This document shows, piece by piece, positions 24,913 through 33,894 of a stretch of 64,000 nucleotides of DNA. Source of the stretch: Lacticaseibacillus parakribbianus. Its GTDB lineage: Bacteria; Bacillota; Bacilli; Lactobacillales; Lactobacillaceae. Where the stretch lies: the NCBI RefSeq assembly GCF_025490915.1, contig NZ_JANQBA010000002.1, forward strand, positions 124,001-188,000, in the 5' to 3' direction. The position numbers were made by a program, and so were the translations under genes. The notes below the pieces were generated by a model. It had not been told where the DNA came from. It saw only the letters and a list, made by a program, of their open reading frames with translations, and did not search any database. Positions within the stretch are counted from its first letter, which is position 1. Each line of letters starts with the position of its first letter.

Positions 24913-25658
24913 CGTTCAACCTCCTTGATCAGATTGTTGAGGTACGTCGCGTTCTTGGCCGCGGCGACCAGCGGCTCGTCTTGGGCGAAGGCCTCCTGCT
25001 CGACCACCAGCCACTCGATGCCGTGAGCCTTGGCGAACTCGGTGTACTGGCGCAGCGGCAGGTCGCCGGTGCCCAGCTCGACGCTTTGGCGCTCGCCGTC
25101 CAACGTCTTGAGGTCCTTCATGTGCAGCATCGCGACGCGGTCTTGGTGAGCCTCAAGCCAGGCCATCACGTCGATGCCGGCGTAGGCCAGCCAGTAGACG
25201 TCGACCTCGAACTTCACGTGCGTGGTCGCCTGGTACATGCGATCCAGCAGGTCGACGCCCGGGAAGGTCATGAACTCGTGGCCGTGGTTGTGGTAGATCA
25301 GCTCGTAGCCCAGACCGTGGGCCTTTTGCCCCGCCTCCTCCAGCAAGGCGAAGGCGTGATCCCACGCCTCAATCGTGTCAAAGGCCGCCCAAGGCACGAT
25401 CAGGCGCCGGTTGCCCAGCGGCCGCTCGTAGGCGATTACGGCCTCAAGGTGTTCGACCAGCTGCTCGTAGTTCAGGTGGGAGCCGGCAATTTGCATCCCC
25501 GCGTCCTTGACCGTCGCCCGCAGCGCCTCGGCCGGTTGATCGAAGTAGCCGGCGAATTCGACGCCTTGGTAGCCCATTTTGGCCACCTGCTCGATGGTGG
25601 TGATCGGTGCCTGCTGCATCGCGGCGCCGATGCTGTAAAGCTGCAATCCGGATTTCAT
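24909..25658 (-). CDS. Sugar phosphate isomerase/epimerase-like TIM barrel (2)
   Basis: A 249-residue member of the same superfamily as its downstream neighbour but only distantly alike. Metal-site segments are LIYHNHGHEFMTF, VDVYWLAYAGIDVM, LHMKDLKTL and WLVVEQEAFAQ (last Glu). The YHNHGHE segment resembles IolE/inosose-dehydratase-type and 3-keto-sugar-acting proteins. It is coupled on both sides: its ATG overlaps the ThuA stop codon, and its stop overlaps the next ATG. Confidence 0.9.
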   Translation of the reverse strand: MKSGLQLYSIGAAMQQAPITTIEQVAKMGYQGVEFAGYFDQPAEALRATVKDAGMQIAGSHLNYEQLVEHLEAVIAYERPLGNRRLIVPWAAFDTIEAWDHAFALLEEAGQKAHGLGYELIYHNHGHEFMTFPGVDLLDRMYQATTHVKFEVDVYWLAYAGIDVMAWLEAHQDRVAMLHMKDLKTLDGERQSVELGTGDLPLRQYTEFAKAHGIEWLVVEQEAFAQDEPLVAAAKNATYLNNLIKEVER

Positions 25659-26374
25659 CAGTCTAAGTCCTCCAATGGCTGGTAGTGATCAAACACGCGC
25701 GGCCGCGGGTCGTCCGGGGCACACCACCGCACCGCGTTTTGAATCACGCGCTGCACCTCCGGCAGGTAGTAGCTGCGGAAGGTTTCGTGGCCCGGCTGGA
25801 AGTAGAAAATTTTGCCGTTGCCGCGGTGGTAGGTCATGCCGCTGCGGAACACTTCGCCGCCCGGGAACCAGGAGATGAAGATCAGGTCGTCCGGTGTCGG
25901 CACGTCGAACTGCTCGCCGTACATCTCCTCTTGCGGCAGCTCAATGTGGTCGGGAATGCCGGCGGCAATCGGGTGGCTCGGCTTAACGTTCCAGATTCGC
26001 GCGTGGTGGCCGTCTTCGCGCCACTTCAGGTTGCAGGTGGTGCCCATCAGCTTCTTGAAAATCTTGGAGAAGTGCCCGGAGTGCAGCACGATCAGCCCCA
26101 TGCCGGCCATCACGCGGTTGTAGACCCGGTCGACCGTGGCGTCTTGGACGTCGCCATGCGCCATGTGGCCCCACCACAGCAGGACGTCGGTGTCGTCGAG
26201 CACGCTTTGCGGCAGCCCGTTGTCCGGCTCGTCCAAAGTCGCGGTGCGAACCTGCACGTCCGGCGCCTCGAGGAAGCTCGCCAGCTGCTTGTGAATGCCT
26301 TCGGGGTAGACGGCCTGCACCGCCGGCTCCGACTTCTCGTGCCGAAATTCGTTCCAGATTGTGACTTTAATCAA
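25658..26374 (-). CDS. ThuA-like (trehalose utilisation family) protein
   Basis: A 238-residue ThuA-domain protein, a glutamine-amidotransferase-like fold. Visible family segments are [40 protein letters not shown] and [17 protein letters not shown]. In Sinorhizobium ThuA works with the Gfo/Idh enzyme ThuB in trehalose use through keto-sugars. The start is a TTG at 26374, set by GGAGG 8 nt upstream; no ATG fits. Its place among Gfo/Idh and TIM-barrel genes repeats that association. Confidence 0.88.
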   Translation of the reverse strand: MIKVTIWNEFRHEKSEPAVQAVYPEGIHKQLASFLEAPDVQVRTATLDEPDNGLPQSVLDDTDVLLWWGHMAHGDVQDATVDRVYNRVMAGMGLIVLHSGHFSKIFKKLMGTTCNLKWREDGHHARIWNVKPSHPIAAGIPDHIELPQEEMYGEQFDVPTPDDLIFISWFPGGEVFRSGMTYHRGNGKIFYFQPGHETFRSYYLPEVQRVIQNAVRWCAPDDPRPRVFDHYQPLEDLD

Positions 26375-26777
26375 TGTGTTTTCCTCCAATTCAATTAACG
26401 CAAGGGGGCGAGCGTCCTGGATTGTGTTGAAAGTCCGGGCTCCGGCCCGTGCCGACCAATGCTCCGGCTCCGGGCCGGGGCGGCGGAACGCGTGGGGCTC
26501 TCTGGAGCCCGTGCCGGTCTCCAGACCCGCCCTTGCTGTAAGCCGGCAAATCCGGCCGACTAACAGCAATTTCACGCTGGCTCGCCTCGGCCCTCCGCCT
26601 TCGCAGTGATCGGCCCGCGCCTCCGCCCTACACAGCGGTCAAACTGAAATCCGCTGCCGTTCGATGCGCGTATGACGAGATGGTTGGGTTGAGCTGCCAC
26701 CCGGACTAACCTAGGCCACCCGTTCCGCTATGGGTGCCTCGTGCCACGCTCTCATCGTCGGGCTACGACGGGCAACG

Positions 26778-26857
26778 CGGAAGCGCATAGCTACGCCGCG
26801 TCGCCCGGGGCCAAACCCGGGCCCCAAGCGCCACGGCTAGGCTATGCGTTCCGCTAA
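26778..26857. repeat. Intergenic palindromic element, copy C
   Basis: Copy C lies in the gene-free stretch 26375-26878. Arms GCGGAAGCGCATAGC and GCTATGCGTTCCGC pair, with CGGGGCC and GGGCCCC near the tip. The flanking part of the element runs up to the Gfo/Idh stop codon (CCTGGTTA). The remaining stretch holds another small inverted repeat, TTGCTGT with ACAGCAA (26533-26569), and GC-rich sequence without a gene. Confidence 0.75.
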
Positions 26858-26878
26858 CTGCGCCCGGCTCCGCCCTGG

Positions 26879-27946
26879 TTAGAACACCACCGGTTGGCCG
26901 GTCTTGGCCGACTTGTAGATGGCCTCGAGAATCTGGGTGACCACCAGGGCCTGCTCAGGGCGTACCAGTGGTTCGGTGTCGTTTTCGACCGCCGCAATCC
27001 ACTGCCGGGCCTCGGTCAGGGCCGGGTCGTCGCCGGCGCCGTCGAAGAAGGCCACGCCGCCGGTGCTCAGGTCGATTTCCTTTTGGTACAGGGTCGAGTG
27101 GTCCTCGCCGTTGATGGTCAGGCCGTGGTCCATGTCGGCACCGCCCTTGTTGCCGCACAGCGTGGTCTTGGCCTCCTTGACGTCCAGGGTGTTCAAGGCC
27201 CAGCTGGATTCAAGGAAAATCGTCGCGCCGTTCTTCATCTTGACGAAGCCGAACGCGGAGTCTTCGACCGTGAACTTCTTGGGATCCCACGGGCCCCAGG
27301 CGTTGGCGGAGTTCGGGTTGTCGCCCAGCTCGCGGTAGGTCTGGCCGAGCACCATCGCCGGCTCGTAGTTGTTCATCATCCACAAGGTGAGGTCCAGCGC
27401 ATGGGTGCCGATGTCGATCAGCGGACCGCCGCCTTGCGCCTCGTGGTCTAGGAAAACGCCCCAGGTCGGCACGGCACGGCGCCGCACCGCATGGGCCTTG
27501 GCGAAGTAAATGTCGCCGAGCTGCCCTTCCTCGCAGGCCTCGTGCAGGTACAAGGAGTCCTTGCGGCAGCGGTTCTGGTAGCCGATGGTCAGCTTCTTGC
27601 CGGTGCGACGGGCTGCGTCCAGCATCGCCTTGGCCTCGGCCGCGGTTTTGGCCATTGGCTTTTCGCACATGACGTGGCAGCCGGCCTCAAGCGCCGCGAT
27701 GGTCAGCGGGGCGTGGGCGGCGTTGGGGGTCAGCACGTGAACGACGTCGAGGTCCTCCTTCAAAAGCTCGCGGTAGTCGGTGAACACCTTAGCGCCGGGA
27801 ACGCCGTACTCCGCCGCGGCCTTTTCGGCGCGTTCGGGAATCAGATCACAAAAGGCCACCAGGTCAACGTCCAGTTGGTGCAGGGAAGGCAAATGCTTGC
27901 CGTTGGCGATGCCGCCACAGCCGATGATGCCAATTTTTAATGTCAA
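26879..27946 (-). CDS. Gfo/Idh/MocA family oxidoreductase (2)
   Basis: A 355-residue NAD(P)-dependent sugar dehydrogenase. It has Rossmann start IGIIGCGGIANGKHLPS, catalytic CEKPMAKTAAEAK and DIGTHALDLTLWMM. A TTG start at 27946 fits GAGGAG 10 nt upstream; the nearby ATG is in another frame. It is the first gene of the cluster, divergent from the AraC regulator. It differs clearly from the other dehydrogenase at the far end of the cluster, so the two probably act on different hydroxyls or steps. Confidence 0.92.
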   Translation of the reverse strand: MTLKIGIIGCGGIANGKHLPSLHQLDVDLVAFCDLIPERAEKAAAEYGVPGAKVFTDYRELLKEDLDVVHVLTPNAAHAPLTIAALEAGCHVMCEKPMAKTAAEAKAMLDAARRTGKKLTIGYQNRCRKDSLYLHEACEEGQLGDIYFAKAHAVRRRAVPTWGVFLDHEAQGGGPLIDIGTHALDLTLWMMNNYEPAMVLGQTYRELGDNPNSANAWGPWDPKKFTVEDSAFGFVKMKNGATIFLESSWALNTLDVKEAKTTLCGNKGGADMDHGLTINGEDHSTLYQKEIDLSTGGVAFFDGAGDDPALTEARQWIAAVENDTEPLVRPEQALVVTQILEAIYKSAKTGQPVVF

Positions 27947-27960
27947 TTCCGTTCATCTCC

Positions 27961-28009
27961 TCGATTGTTTTAATCGAGTTCATTATAATGTGAAGGTGAA
28001 GCGCTTTCC
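27961..28009. promoter_or_regulatory. Divergent promoter region with operator and cre-like site
   Basis: The palindrome CATTATAATG (27981-27990) offers a TATAAT in both directions. TCGATT-GTTTT-AATCGA (27961-27977) is an inverted repeat just downstream of the minus-strand -10. GTGAAGCGCTTTCC (27996-28009) keeps the AAGCGCTTTC core of a catabolite-responsive element and overlaps the expected minus-strand -35. CcpA repression plus AraC control of the sugar cluster is inferred. Confidence 0.55.
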
Positions 28010-28059
28010 TCCCCGGTGCTTGACGCTATTTTCCCGAAAAATGACCTTTGGAGGTCGCC

Positions 28060-28935
28060 ATGTCCACTTACATCGAGATTCCCCCCTGGCACGAACCCCT
28101 GACCTTCCGCGCTTTCCCCGACCTGGGACTGGGCCCGGTCGCGCCGCACCGGCACAAAGAAATCGAGATCATCCAGGCCGTCGCCGGCGCGATTCGCATC
28201 GGGGTCGCCGGCCGGGTGGTGCAGCTCAACGCCGGCGACATTTTCCTGATTGCCAGCGGTCAGCCGCACTACTTCCTGCCGGCACCCAACTCGCTGAGAA
28301 ACGTCTACCAGTTCGACCTCGGCGTGTTCGACACCCAGGCGATGCAGCGGTCGGTCTCGGACCTCGCGCGGCTGTTCACCACCCGCCGCCCCTGCAGCCA
28401 GGACTGGCCCAGAGCGACGGTGGCGGCGTTCAACCGGGTACTCAACGCCTTGTTCGCCGCCGCCCAGGACCCGCTGAACCGCCTGGCGGTGCTGGGTCAC
28501 CTCTACCTGTTGCTGGACCTATTGGACCAGGCGGTGCCGCCTTGCGCCGCCCCGGCCGGCGACGACGGCGCGGCGCTGCGGGCTAAAACCGCGATGCAGC
28601 AGCTCAACACGATTTACGATTACATCGATGACCACTACGAATCGGAGATCACGCTGACCGGCATCGCCAGCGTCTTGGGCTTCAACCCGCAGTACTTCGC
28701 GCGATTTTTCAAGAAAAACACCGGCACCACCTTCGGCCGCTTTTTGACTGACTACCGCCTGATGAAGGCCTGCTTCCTGCTGGTCGACTCGGACGACCCG
28801 ATGCCGATCGTCGCGGCCACCTGCGGCTTCGGCAGCGTCAAGACCTTCCACCACGCCTTCAAGGCCTACATGGGCGTGGCCCCGTTGAGCTACCGCCACC
28901 GCATGCACCAGGCGGCCACCGACGCGCAGGCGTAA
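28060..28935 (+). CDS. AraC family transcriptional regulator (sugar oxidation cluster)
   Basis: A 291-residue regulator with an N-terminal cupin (HRHKEIEIIQAVAGAIRIGV, LNAGDIFLIASGQPHYF) and C-terminal AraC helix-turn-helix pair (GIASVLGFNPQYFARFFKKN and VAATCGFGSVKTFHHAFKAY). ATG at 28060 follows GGAGG by 5 nt. It is divergently transcribed from the Gfo/Idh-ThuA-isomerase cluster, which it most likely controls. A bidirectional terminator separates it from the next gene. Confidence 0.92.
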   Translation: MSTYIEIPPWHEPLTFRAFPDLGLGPVAPHRHKEIEIIQAVAGAIRIGVAGRVVQLNAGDIFLIASGQPHYFLPAPNSLRNVYQFDLGVFDTQAMQRSVSDLARLFTTRRPCSQDWPRATVAAFNRVLNALFAAAQDPLNRLAVLGHLYLLLDLLDQAVPPCAAPAGDDGAALRAKTAMQQLNTIYDYIDDHYESEITLTGIASVLGFNPQYFARFFKKNTGTTFGRFLTDYRLMKACFLLVDSDDPMPIVAATCGFGSVKTFHHAFKAYMGVAPLSYRHRMHQAATDAQA

Positions 28936-28988
28936 GCCACCTGTCAGGCCGGGGCCACCCCAATGACCGCTCGCTGCCAAGCCACACC

Positions 28989-29028
28989 AAAAACGCTGGC
29001 CTCCCGTCATTTCGGGAAGCCAGCGTTT
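28989..29028. terminator. Bidirectional terminator
   Basis: AAACGCTGGC, then CCCG, pair with CGGG and GCCAGCGTTT around TCATTT. It has A and T runs on the two sides and serves the AraC gene on the left and the membrane protein gene on the right. Confidence 0.85.
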
Positions 29029-29039
29029 GGTGTGAGTGA

Positions 29040-29723
29040 TTAATCCTGCCGGTTGACGATGACACCGTCGATGTGGCGATGCTTTAGGGCCGGGAAGATG
29101 TGCAAGTCGGCCCAGCCGACGATCGAGCCCTGGCAGATCAGCGCGAAGGCCGTGCCGAGGTTGACCGCCCACACGCGGTGCGTGAAGACGGCCGACAGCG
29201 CGATCAGGGTCAGCGGAATCAGGTAGGTCCCCCACTGCGCCAGCACTGCGCGGCCCTTGAAGAACTTGAACCGCACAATCTGCATCATGTCATCGTTAGG
29301 GTGAACCATGATGTTGACGCGCTGGTACAAAGACACCGCGACGCCGACCAGGCTGATGCCGGCAAAATCCAGCAGCACCCGGGCCCATAGCGGCAGGCTC
29401 TGCACCGGCGTCAGCTGAATCAGCCGCGTTGCCCCTTGCACCAGGTAGGAGAACGGCGTCATGAACACCAGATTGCCCACAACCCGCCGCCACTGCAGCT
29501 TGCCGATGATCAAGGCGTTGGTGATGATCACCGCCGCCCCCATCAGCATCATCATGTTTCCGAGCGACATCCCCGTGGCGTGGCTCAGGTTCACCGAGCT
29601 GGCCGTCCAAAGCGCCGATCCCAGGTTCAGGCAGACGGTCAACCCGTTGCCCAGCGCGTTCAGCGTGATTGACAGCAGCAAAAATCCCGCCAGCTGCCAG
29701 CCCCGCCAATCCCTTGTGTCCAT
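29040..29723 (-). CDS. YczE/YitT-like integral membrane protein
   Basis: A 227-residue membrane protein with about five helices (LAGFLLLSITLNALGNGLTV, MMMLMGAAVIITNALIIG, LLDFAGISLVGVAVSLY, and others). The NALGNGLTVCLNLGSALWTA segment resembles YczE/YyaS/YitT-type proteins of lactic acid bacteria. Function is unknown. ATG at 29723 follows AAAGG by 9 nt. It appears monocistronic. Confidence 0.82.
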   Translation of the reverse strand: MDTRDWRGWQLAGFLLLSITLNALGNGLTVCLNLGSALWTASSVNLSHATGMSLGNMMMLMGAAVIITNALIIGKLQWRRVVGNLVFMTPFSYLVQGATRLIQLTPVQSLPLWARVLLDFAGISLVGVAVSLYQRVNIMVHPNDDMMQIVRFKFFKGRAVLAQWGTYLIPLTLIALSAVFTHRVWAVNLGTAFALICQGSIVGWADLHIFPALKHRHIDGVIVNRQD

Positions 29724-29950
29724 CACTTGCATCCTTTCTGGGCGACCGGTCCACACCAGTCGCCTTACACGGGTAGCTTACCACGAAGTCGGCGGCGACC
29801 CAAGGCCCAATGTCAGCGTTTTCTCGGTGGTGGACCGGACCAATCGTGCTCGCGCCGCCGCCGGTCGCCGGGGCCGGCGCCGCACATTTTAGCCCACTCT
29901 TTCGCCGCAGGAACGATAGGTCTGGCGCCGACGCGGTGGTCGCGGCATTC

Positions 29951-29986
29951 AAAAACGGCAACCAGCCCCTAGGTTGGTTGCCGTTT
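29951..29986 (-). terminator. Terminator of the GH3 gene
   Basis: AAAACGGCAACCA pairs with TGGTTGCCGTTTT around a 10-nt loop; on the minus strand it ends in TTTTTG, 9 nt after the stop. Confidence 0.9.
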
Positions 29987-29995
29987 TCGGCGTCT

Positions 29996-32272
29996 TTAGG
30001 CGAGCTTGATGGTCGCCTGCTGCGCGGCCGTCGCCGTTTCGAAGGTGATGGTGGTCGGCAGTGCCGGGTGCATGTGGGCATCGGTGTAGGCCAGCTCGGC
30101 GTTGGTCACGGTCAGGGCGACCGTGGTGGTGGCCCCGGCCAGCACCTTGACGCGGGTGAAGGCGGCCAGGCGCTTCTCCTGCGGTAGCGCCGTGGTGCCG
30201 CGCTGCTTCATGAACACGATGACCGGTACTATCGCCGGCTCGCCGCCTGGGTTGGTGACGGTGGCGGTCACGGTCGCCTGGCTGCCGTCGTAAGCGGCAG
30301 TCAGGCCGGTGACTGCGGCCTGCGAGTAGCTCAGGCCGGTGCCAAAGGCCAGAAGCGGCGCCCCGCTTTCGTCGAAGTAGTTGTCGTTTTTGGCGACGTG
30401 TCGCTGGTAGTAGTACACCGGCAGCTGCCCGACGTTTTGTGGGTAGCTGATCGGCAGCCGGCCGGTCGGCTCGGTCGCACCGAACAGCAGATCCGCCACC
30501 GCCTGGGGGCCGCACTGGCCCGGGTACCAGGCGACAAGCACCGCGTCGGCCAGCTGCATGACTTCGCGGATGTCGTAGGGCCGCCCCTGCACCATCACCG
30601 CGACAATCGGCTTGCCGGTGGCGTGAAGGGCGCGAAGCAGCCGCAGCTGGTCGCCGCCCAGGGTGAGGCTGGCGACGTCCATGTTCTCGCCGGTGTCGGT
30701 GTTGGCCTTGACGCCGCCGCTTTCCAAGGCGCCGTTGCTGAGAAACTGCATGTCAAAATCGCGGGCACTGGACCCGCCGAGCGTCAGCACGATCACCGAA
30801 GCCTTGGCCGCTGCGGCCAGCGCCTCTTGGATCAGGTGGTCGTCGGGCTCAACAACCCGCACGGCCGAGCCCAGCGCCGTCGTGACGCTGCCGGCGTAGT
30901 CGTTCAGCGCCTGAGGCAGCGTCCGGTAATGCTCGGGCAGCTGCGGTCCGGTGTAGTCCCCCAGCCAGTGGTAAATGTTTTGGACGTGCGGCCCGATGGC
31001 GGCGACTTCGGCGCCGCGGGTCAGCGGCAGCAGGCCGCGGTTTTGGACCAGCGTCACGCTTTCTTGGGCCAGCACCAGGTTGTTCGCCCTGGCCGTCTTC
31101 GCCAAGGCCTTAAAGTCGGCTTCAGTGGTTTCGGCCACGTAAGGGTGATCGAACAGCCCAAGCGCAAACTTGGTGGCCAAAACCCGCGCGACGGCGGCGT
31201 CGAGGTCGGCCAGCACGTTGTCGTCGGCCTCAATCGCGGCTTCAATCTGCGTGTAGACGTCGTCCCACAGGCTGAGGTCGACGCCGGCGTGAAGCGCCTT
31301 GGCCGCGGCCACCGCGACGCTGCCGTACAGGTCGGTCAGCCGATCAAGCGCGGTGCCGTCGGCCATGATCAGCCCCTGGAAGTGGTGCTGACCGCGCAGC
31401 TGCGCCGTCAATAGCTCGCGGTTGGCGTGGCACGGCACCCCGTCGATGTCGTTGTAGGCCGCCATCACGCCGATCGCGTGCCGCACGGAATCCAGCAGCG
31501 GTGCGTAGACATCGGCGAACTCCCGGGCCCCCATCGGCACGGTGCCGGAGTTGTGGCCGCCCAGCGCCTCGCCCTGGCCGATCAGGTGCTTGATCACCAC
31601 GCCCATGTGGCTTGCGGCGTCTTTGGCCACCGGCCGGTCCCAGAAGTCGTCTTGAATCAGGTCGCCTTGGAAGCCGGCGATCACGGCCCGGGTGTAGGCG
31701 TTAGTCAGCGTTGGGCTTTCGCCGAAGGTCTCTTCGGCGCGGCCCCAGCGCGGATCTTTCATCAGGTCCAGCGTGGAGACCAAGGCGAGGTTGACCCCCT
31801 TGGCGCGAAGCTCCTGGCGCTGCAGCGACGCGCTTTGCTCGATCAAGGCCGGGTCGAAGGTGTTGCCCTTGGCCAGGTTGGTCGGGTAGACGGTCGCATC
31901 AAGCGCCTGGTGGCCGTGCGGCGCCTCCTCGACGATTAGCGTCGGGATGCCCAGCCGCGAGTGGTCGATCACGTAGCGCTGAATCAGGTTGGCGAGCTTA
32001 GCCGACTCCCAGGCCCGAACGCCGGTCTGATAATCCTTTTGGCTCCAGGGATCGGCGCGAAAAACGCCGTACAACGCGCCAAGCCCCGCCCCCCAGGCAA
32101 CGTGTTGCTTGAAGTCTGCGGTCAAGCCGAACCCGTCTTCGGTGCGTTCGTAGCTCTGCCAACCGTACAGGTGCTGGTTGACCTGGCCGATTTTCTCCTG
32201 CGTGTTCATGCGGCCCAGCAGGTCCTTGACCCGGGCGCGGATGGTCAACGTTGGCTTTTGGTATGGAAACAT
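29996..32272 (-). CDS. GH3 beta-glucosidase / beta-glycosidase
   Basis: A 758-residue glycoside hydrolase family 3 enzyme with no signal peptide. The first domain carries KHLIGQGEALGGHN and the likely nucleophile region GLIMADGTALDRL (Asp in MADG). The second domain starts near residue 400 (VLAQESVTLVQNRGLLPL), and the C-terminal fibronectin-III-like domain is typical of BglX-type enzymes. Expected to cleave beta-linked glucosides, or xylosides, in the cytoplasm. GGAGG precedes the ATG. It follows the sugar-binding lipoprotein gene on the same strand, though a terminator lies between them. Confidence 0.93.
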   Translation of the reverse strand: MFPYQKPTLTIRARVKDLLGRMNTQEKIGQVNQHLYGWQSYERTEDGFGLTADFKQHVAWGAGLGALYGVFRADPWSQKDYQTGVRAWESAKLANLIQRYVIDHSRLGIPTLIVEEAPHGHQALDATVYPTNLAKGNTFDPALIEQSASLQRQELRAKGVNLALVSTLDLMKDPRWGRAEETFGESPTLTNAYTRAVIAGFQGDLIQDDFWDRPVAKDAASHMGVVIKHLIGQGEALGGHNSGTVPMGAREFADVYAPLLDSVRHAIGVMAAYNDIDGVPCHANRELLTAQLRGQHHFQGLIMADGTALDRLTDLYGSVAVAAAKALHAGVDLSLWDDVYTQIEAAIEADDNVLADLDAAVARVLATKFALGLFDHPYVAETTEADFKALAKTARANNLVLAQESVTLVQNRGLLPLTRGAEVAAIGPHVQNIYHWLGDYTGPQLPEHYRTLPQALNDYAGSVTTALGSAVRVVEPDDHLIQEALAAAAKASVIVLTLGGSSARDFDMQFLSNGALESGGVKANTDTGENMDVASLTLGGDQLRLLRALHATGKPIVAVMVQGRPYDIREVMQLADAVLVAWYPGQCGPQAVADLLFGATEPTGRLPISYPQNVGQLPVYYYQRHVAKNDNYFDESGAPLLAFGTGLSYSQAAVTGLTAAYDGSQATVTATVTNPGGEPAIVPVIVFMKQRGTTALPQEKRLAAFTRVKVLAGATTTVALTVTNAELAYTDAHMHPALPTTITFETATAAQQATIKLA

Positions 32273-32294
32273 TGTGTTCCTCCTTCATAGCTGC

Positions 32295-32339
32295 AAAAAC
32301 ACCGCGTTCACCGCCATAAGTCGGTCAACGCAGTGTTTT
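32295..32339 (-). terminator. Terminator of the sugar-binding lipoprotein gene
   Basis: An 18-bp, nearly perfect stem (32297-32314 with 32321-32338, two mismatches), followed on the minus strand by TTTTT. Confidence 0.88.
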
Positions 32340-32366
32340 CGTGTAGGATGTTCAGATTAGCTCAGA

Positions 32367-33833
32367 CTACTTCTTTTCGGCAAGCCACTTGTCGTACTGC
32401 TTTTGCAGCAACTTTTGAACCTTGTCGTAACCCGCGGCCTTGAGTTCTTTGTTCATCTTGGCGATGGTTGGCAGCGGATCGGCGGTCCCGGTGTTCAGGA
32501 TGTCGTTGTACTTACTCATGACGTTGGTGATGTTGGACATTTCGGTCTTCACAGACGTCGTGTCAGGCATGAAGCCCAGCGCTGCGGATTCCGCAGTGTT
32601 CTTGATGGATTCATCACGCTGCTTGACCTGCGCATCGGTGACGGTGTTCTTGGTGTAAAGCAGCTTGTTGTTACCGGTCATCCAAGCACCGTAGTAGGTG
32701 TCGGCCTGGTAGCCCTTGAGCGTCTTAACCTTGCCCTTGGCCTTGTCGGTGAACTGCCACTGCTTGCCCTGGATGCCCCAGACCATGGTGTTCAAAAGCT
32801 TCTTGTTGGTGTTGATCGCGTTCAGCACCTGAACGGCTTCCTTCTTGTGCTTGGAAGTCTTGGAAACCACGTAAACCGCCATTTGGGCATCGGATGAAGA
32901 CTTGTAAGGCTTGGCGATGTTGATCGTCGTGATCGGCTTGCCCATCGCGGCCGTTTCAAGCGCGGAGTTGCCGTAGTCGTAAGGGCCAACGGCTTCAGTC
33001 CGCAGGAACCAGGTGTCGTCCGGCAGGTTGTAAACCGTGGTGGACGTTGCGGCATCCTTGGCGATGTAGCCGGCCTGGTACCATTCGTGCATGGTCTTCA
33101 GGTTCTTTTGGAGCTGCTTGGTGTTGTACTGGTTGATGACCTTGTTGCTCTTGCCGCTTTGGTCAATGGCAAAAGGCAGGGTGTTGGACAGTGGGAACTC
33201 GTAGCCTGGGTCGATGGTGATGTAACCCTTAGACACGGCGAACGGGGTGACCGAAGGGTTGGCCTTGTGGAACTTGGCCAGCAATGGGGTCACGTCCTGC
33301 AGGGACTTCACGCCCTTGGTGGAGATGTTGTCCTTCTTCAGGAAGTTGCCGTTCAGGGTAACCGTCTGGTTGATGAAGGAGTTCGCGTTGGTTGGGAAGC
33401 CGTAAATCTTACCGTTCCAGGAAATCCCTTGCCAGTACGAAGGGTCCACGTTGTCGTAGGCCTTCTTGGCGTACTTCTTGATCAGGCTGGTCAGGTCGGC
33501 GTAGGCCCCGGTTTGCACGGTTGCCTGGTACTGCTGAGCAAAGGCCAGGTCGAACGGATCACCGGAAGTCAGCATCACGTTGAACTTGGACTGGTAATCG
33601 CCCCAGCTGATCGGCACGATCTTCAGTTCAATGTTCGGGTACTGCTTTTGAATCTGCTTGTTGATGAGCTTGGTCATCTCAGTGTTGTTCTTCAGCTTGT
33701 TGCCGGGCCGGTACATCGTGACCACGGTCTTTGCCTGAGAACCGCTACCACTCTTCCCACATGCAGCTGCCATCAGGCCAACTGCGCAAAGCGATGCGGC
33801 CAAAGCCAAACCTTTCGTCCACTTACGCATCAT
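32367..33833 (-). CDS. Extracellular sugar-binding lipoprotein (ABC transporter, family 1)
   Basis: A 488-residue solute-binding lipoprotein. The signal peptide ends in lipobox AAAC with Cys25, then a Ser/Gly linker. The fold is that of large family-1 oligosaccharide binders (WGDYQSKFNVMLTSGDPFDL, a C-terminal part like the YtcQ/LplA group). Such proteins normally pair with two permeases (LplB and YtcP types), yet no permease is nearby, so it either uses transport proteins elsewhere or is an orphan. It lies 61 nt after the sialidase-like gene. Ligand unknown. Confidence 0.9.
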   Translation of the reverse strand: MMRKWTKGLALAASLCAVGLMAAACGKSGSGSQAKTVVTMYRPGNKLKNNTEMTKLINKQIQKQYPNIELKIVPISWGDYQSKFNVMLTSGDPFDLAFAQQYQATVQTGAYADLTSLIKKYAKKAYDNVDPSYWQGISWNGKIYGFPTNANSFINQTVTLNGNFLKKDNISTKGVKSLQDVTPLLAKFHKANPSVTPFAVSKGYITIDPGYEFPLSNTLPFAIDQSGKSNKVINQYNTKQLQKNLKTMHEWYQAGYIAKDAATSTTVYNLPDDTWFLRTEAVGPYDYGNSALETAAMGKPITTINIAKPYKSSSDAQMAVYVVSKTSKHKKEAVQVLNAINTNKKLLNTMVWGIQGKQWQFTDKAKGKVKTLKGYQADTYYGAWMTGNNKLLYTKNTVTDAQVKQRDESIKNTAESAALGFMPDTTSVKTEMSNITNVMSKYNDILNTGTADPLPTIAKMNKELKAAGYDKVQKLLQKQYDKWLAEKK

Positions 33834-33894
33834 AATTCCTCCCTAGAGTTTACCAAGTTACAAGCGGCCCAAACCGCTTGCAGTCGAGATGTTG

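Noticed and set aside
26375-26878. A short gene in the 500-nt gap between ThuA and the first dehydrogenase
   Set aside because: Open frames there lack ribosome binding sites and family motifs; the stretch is filled with inverted repeats.
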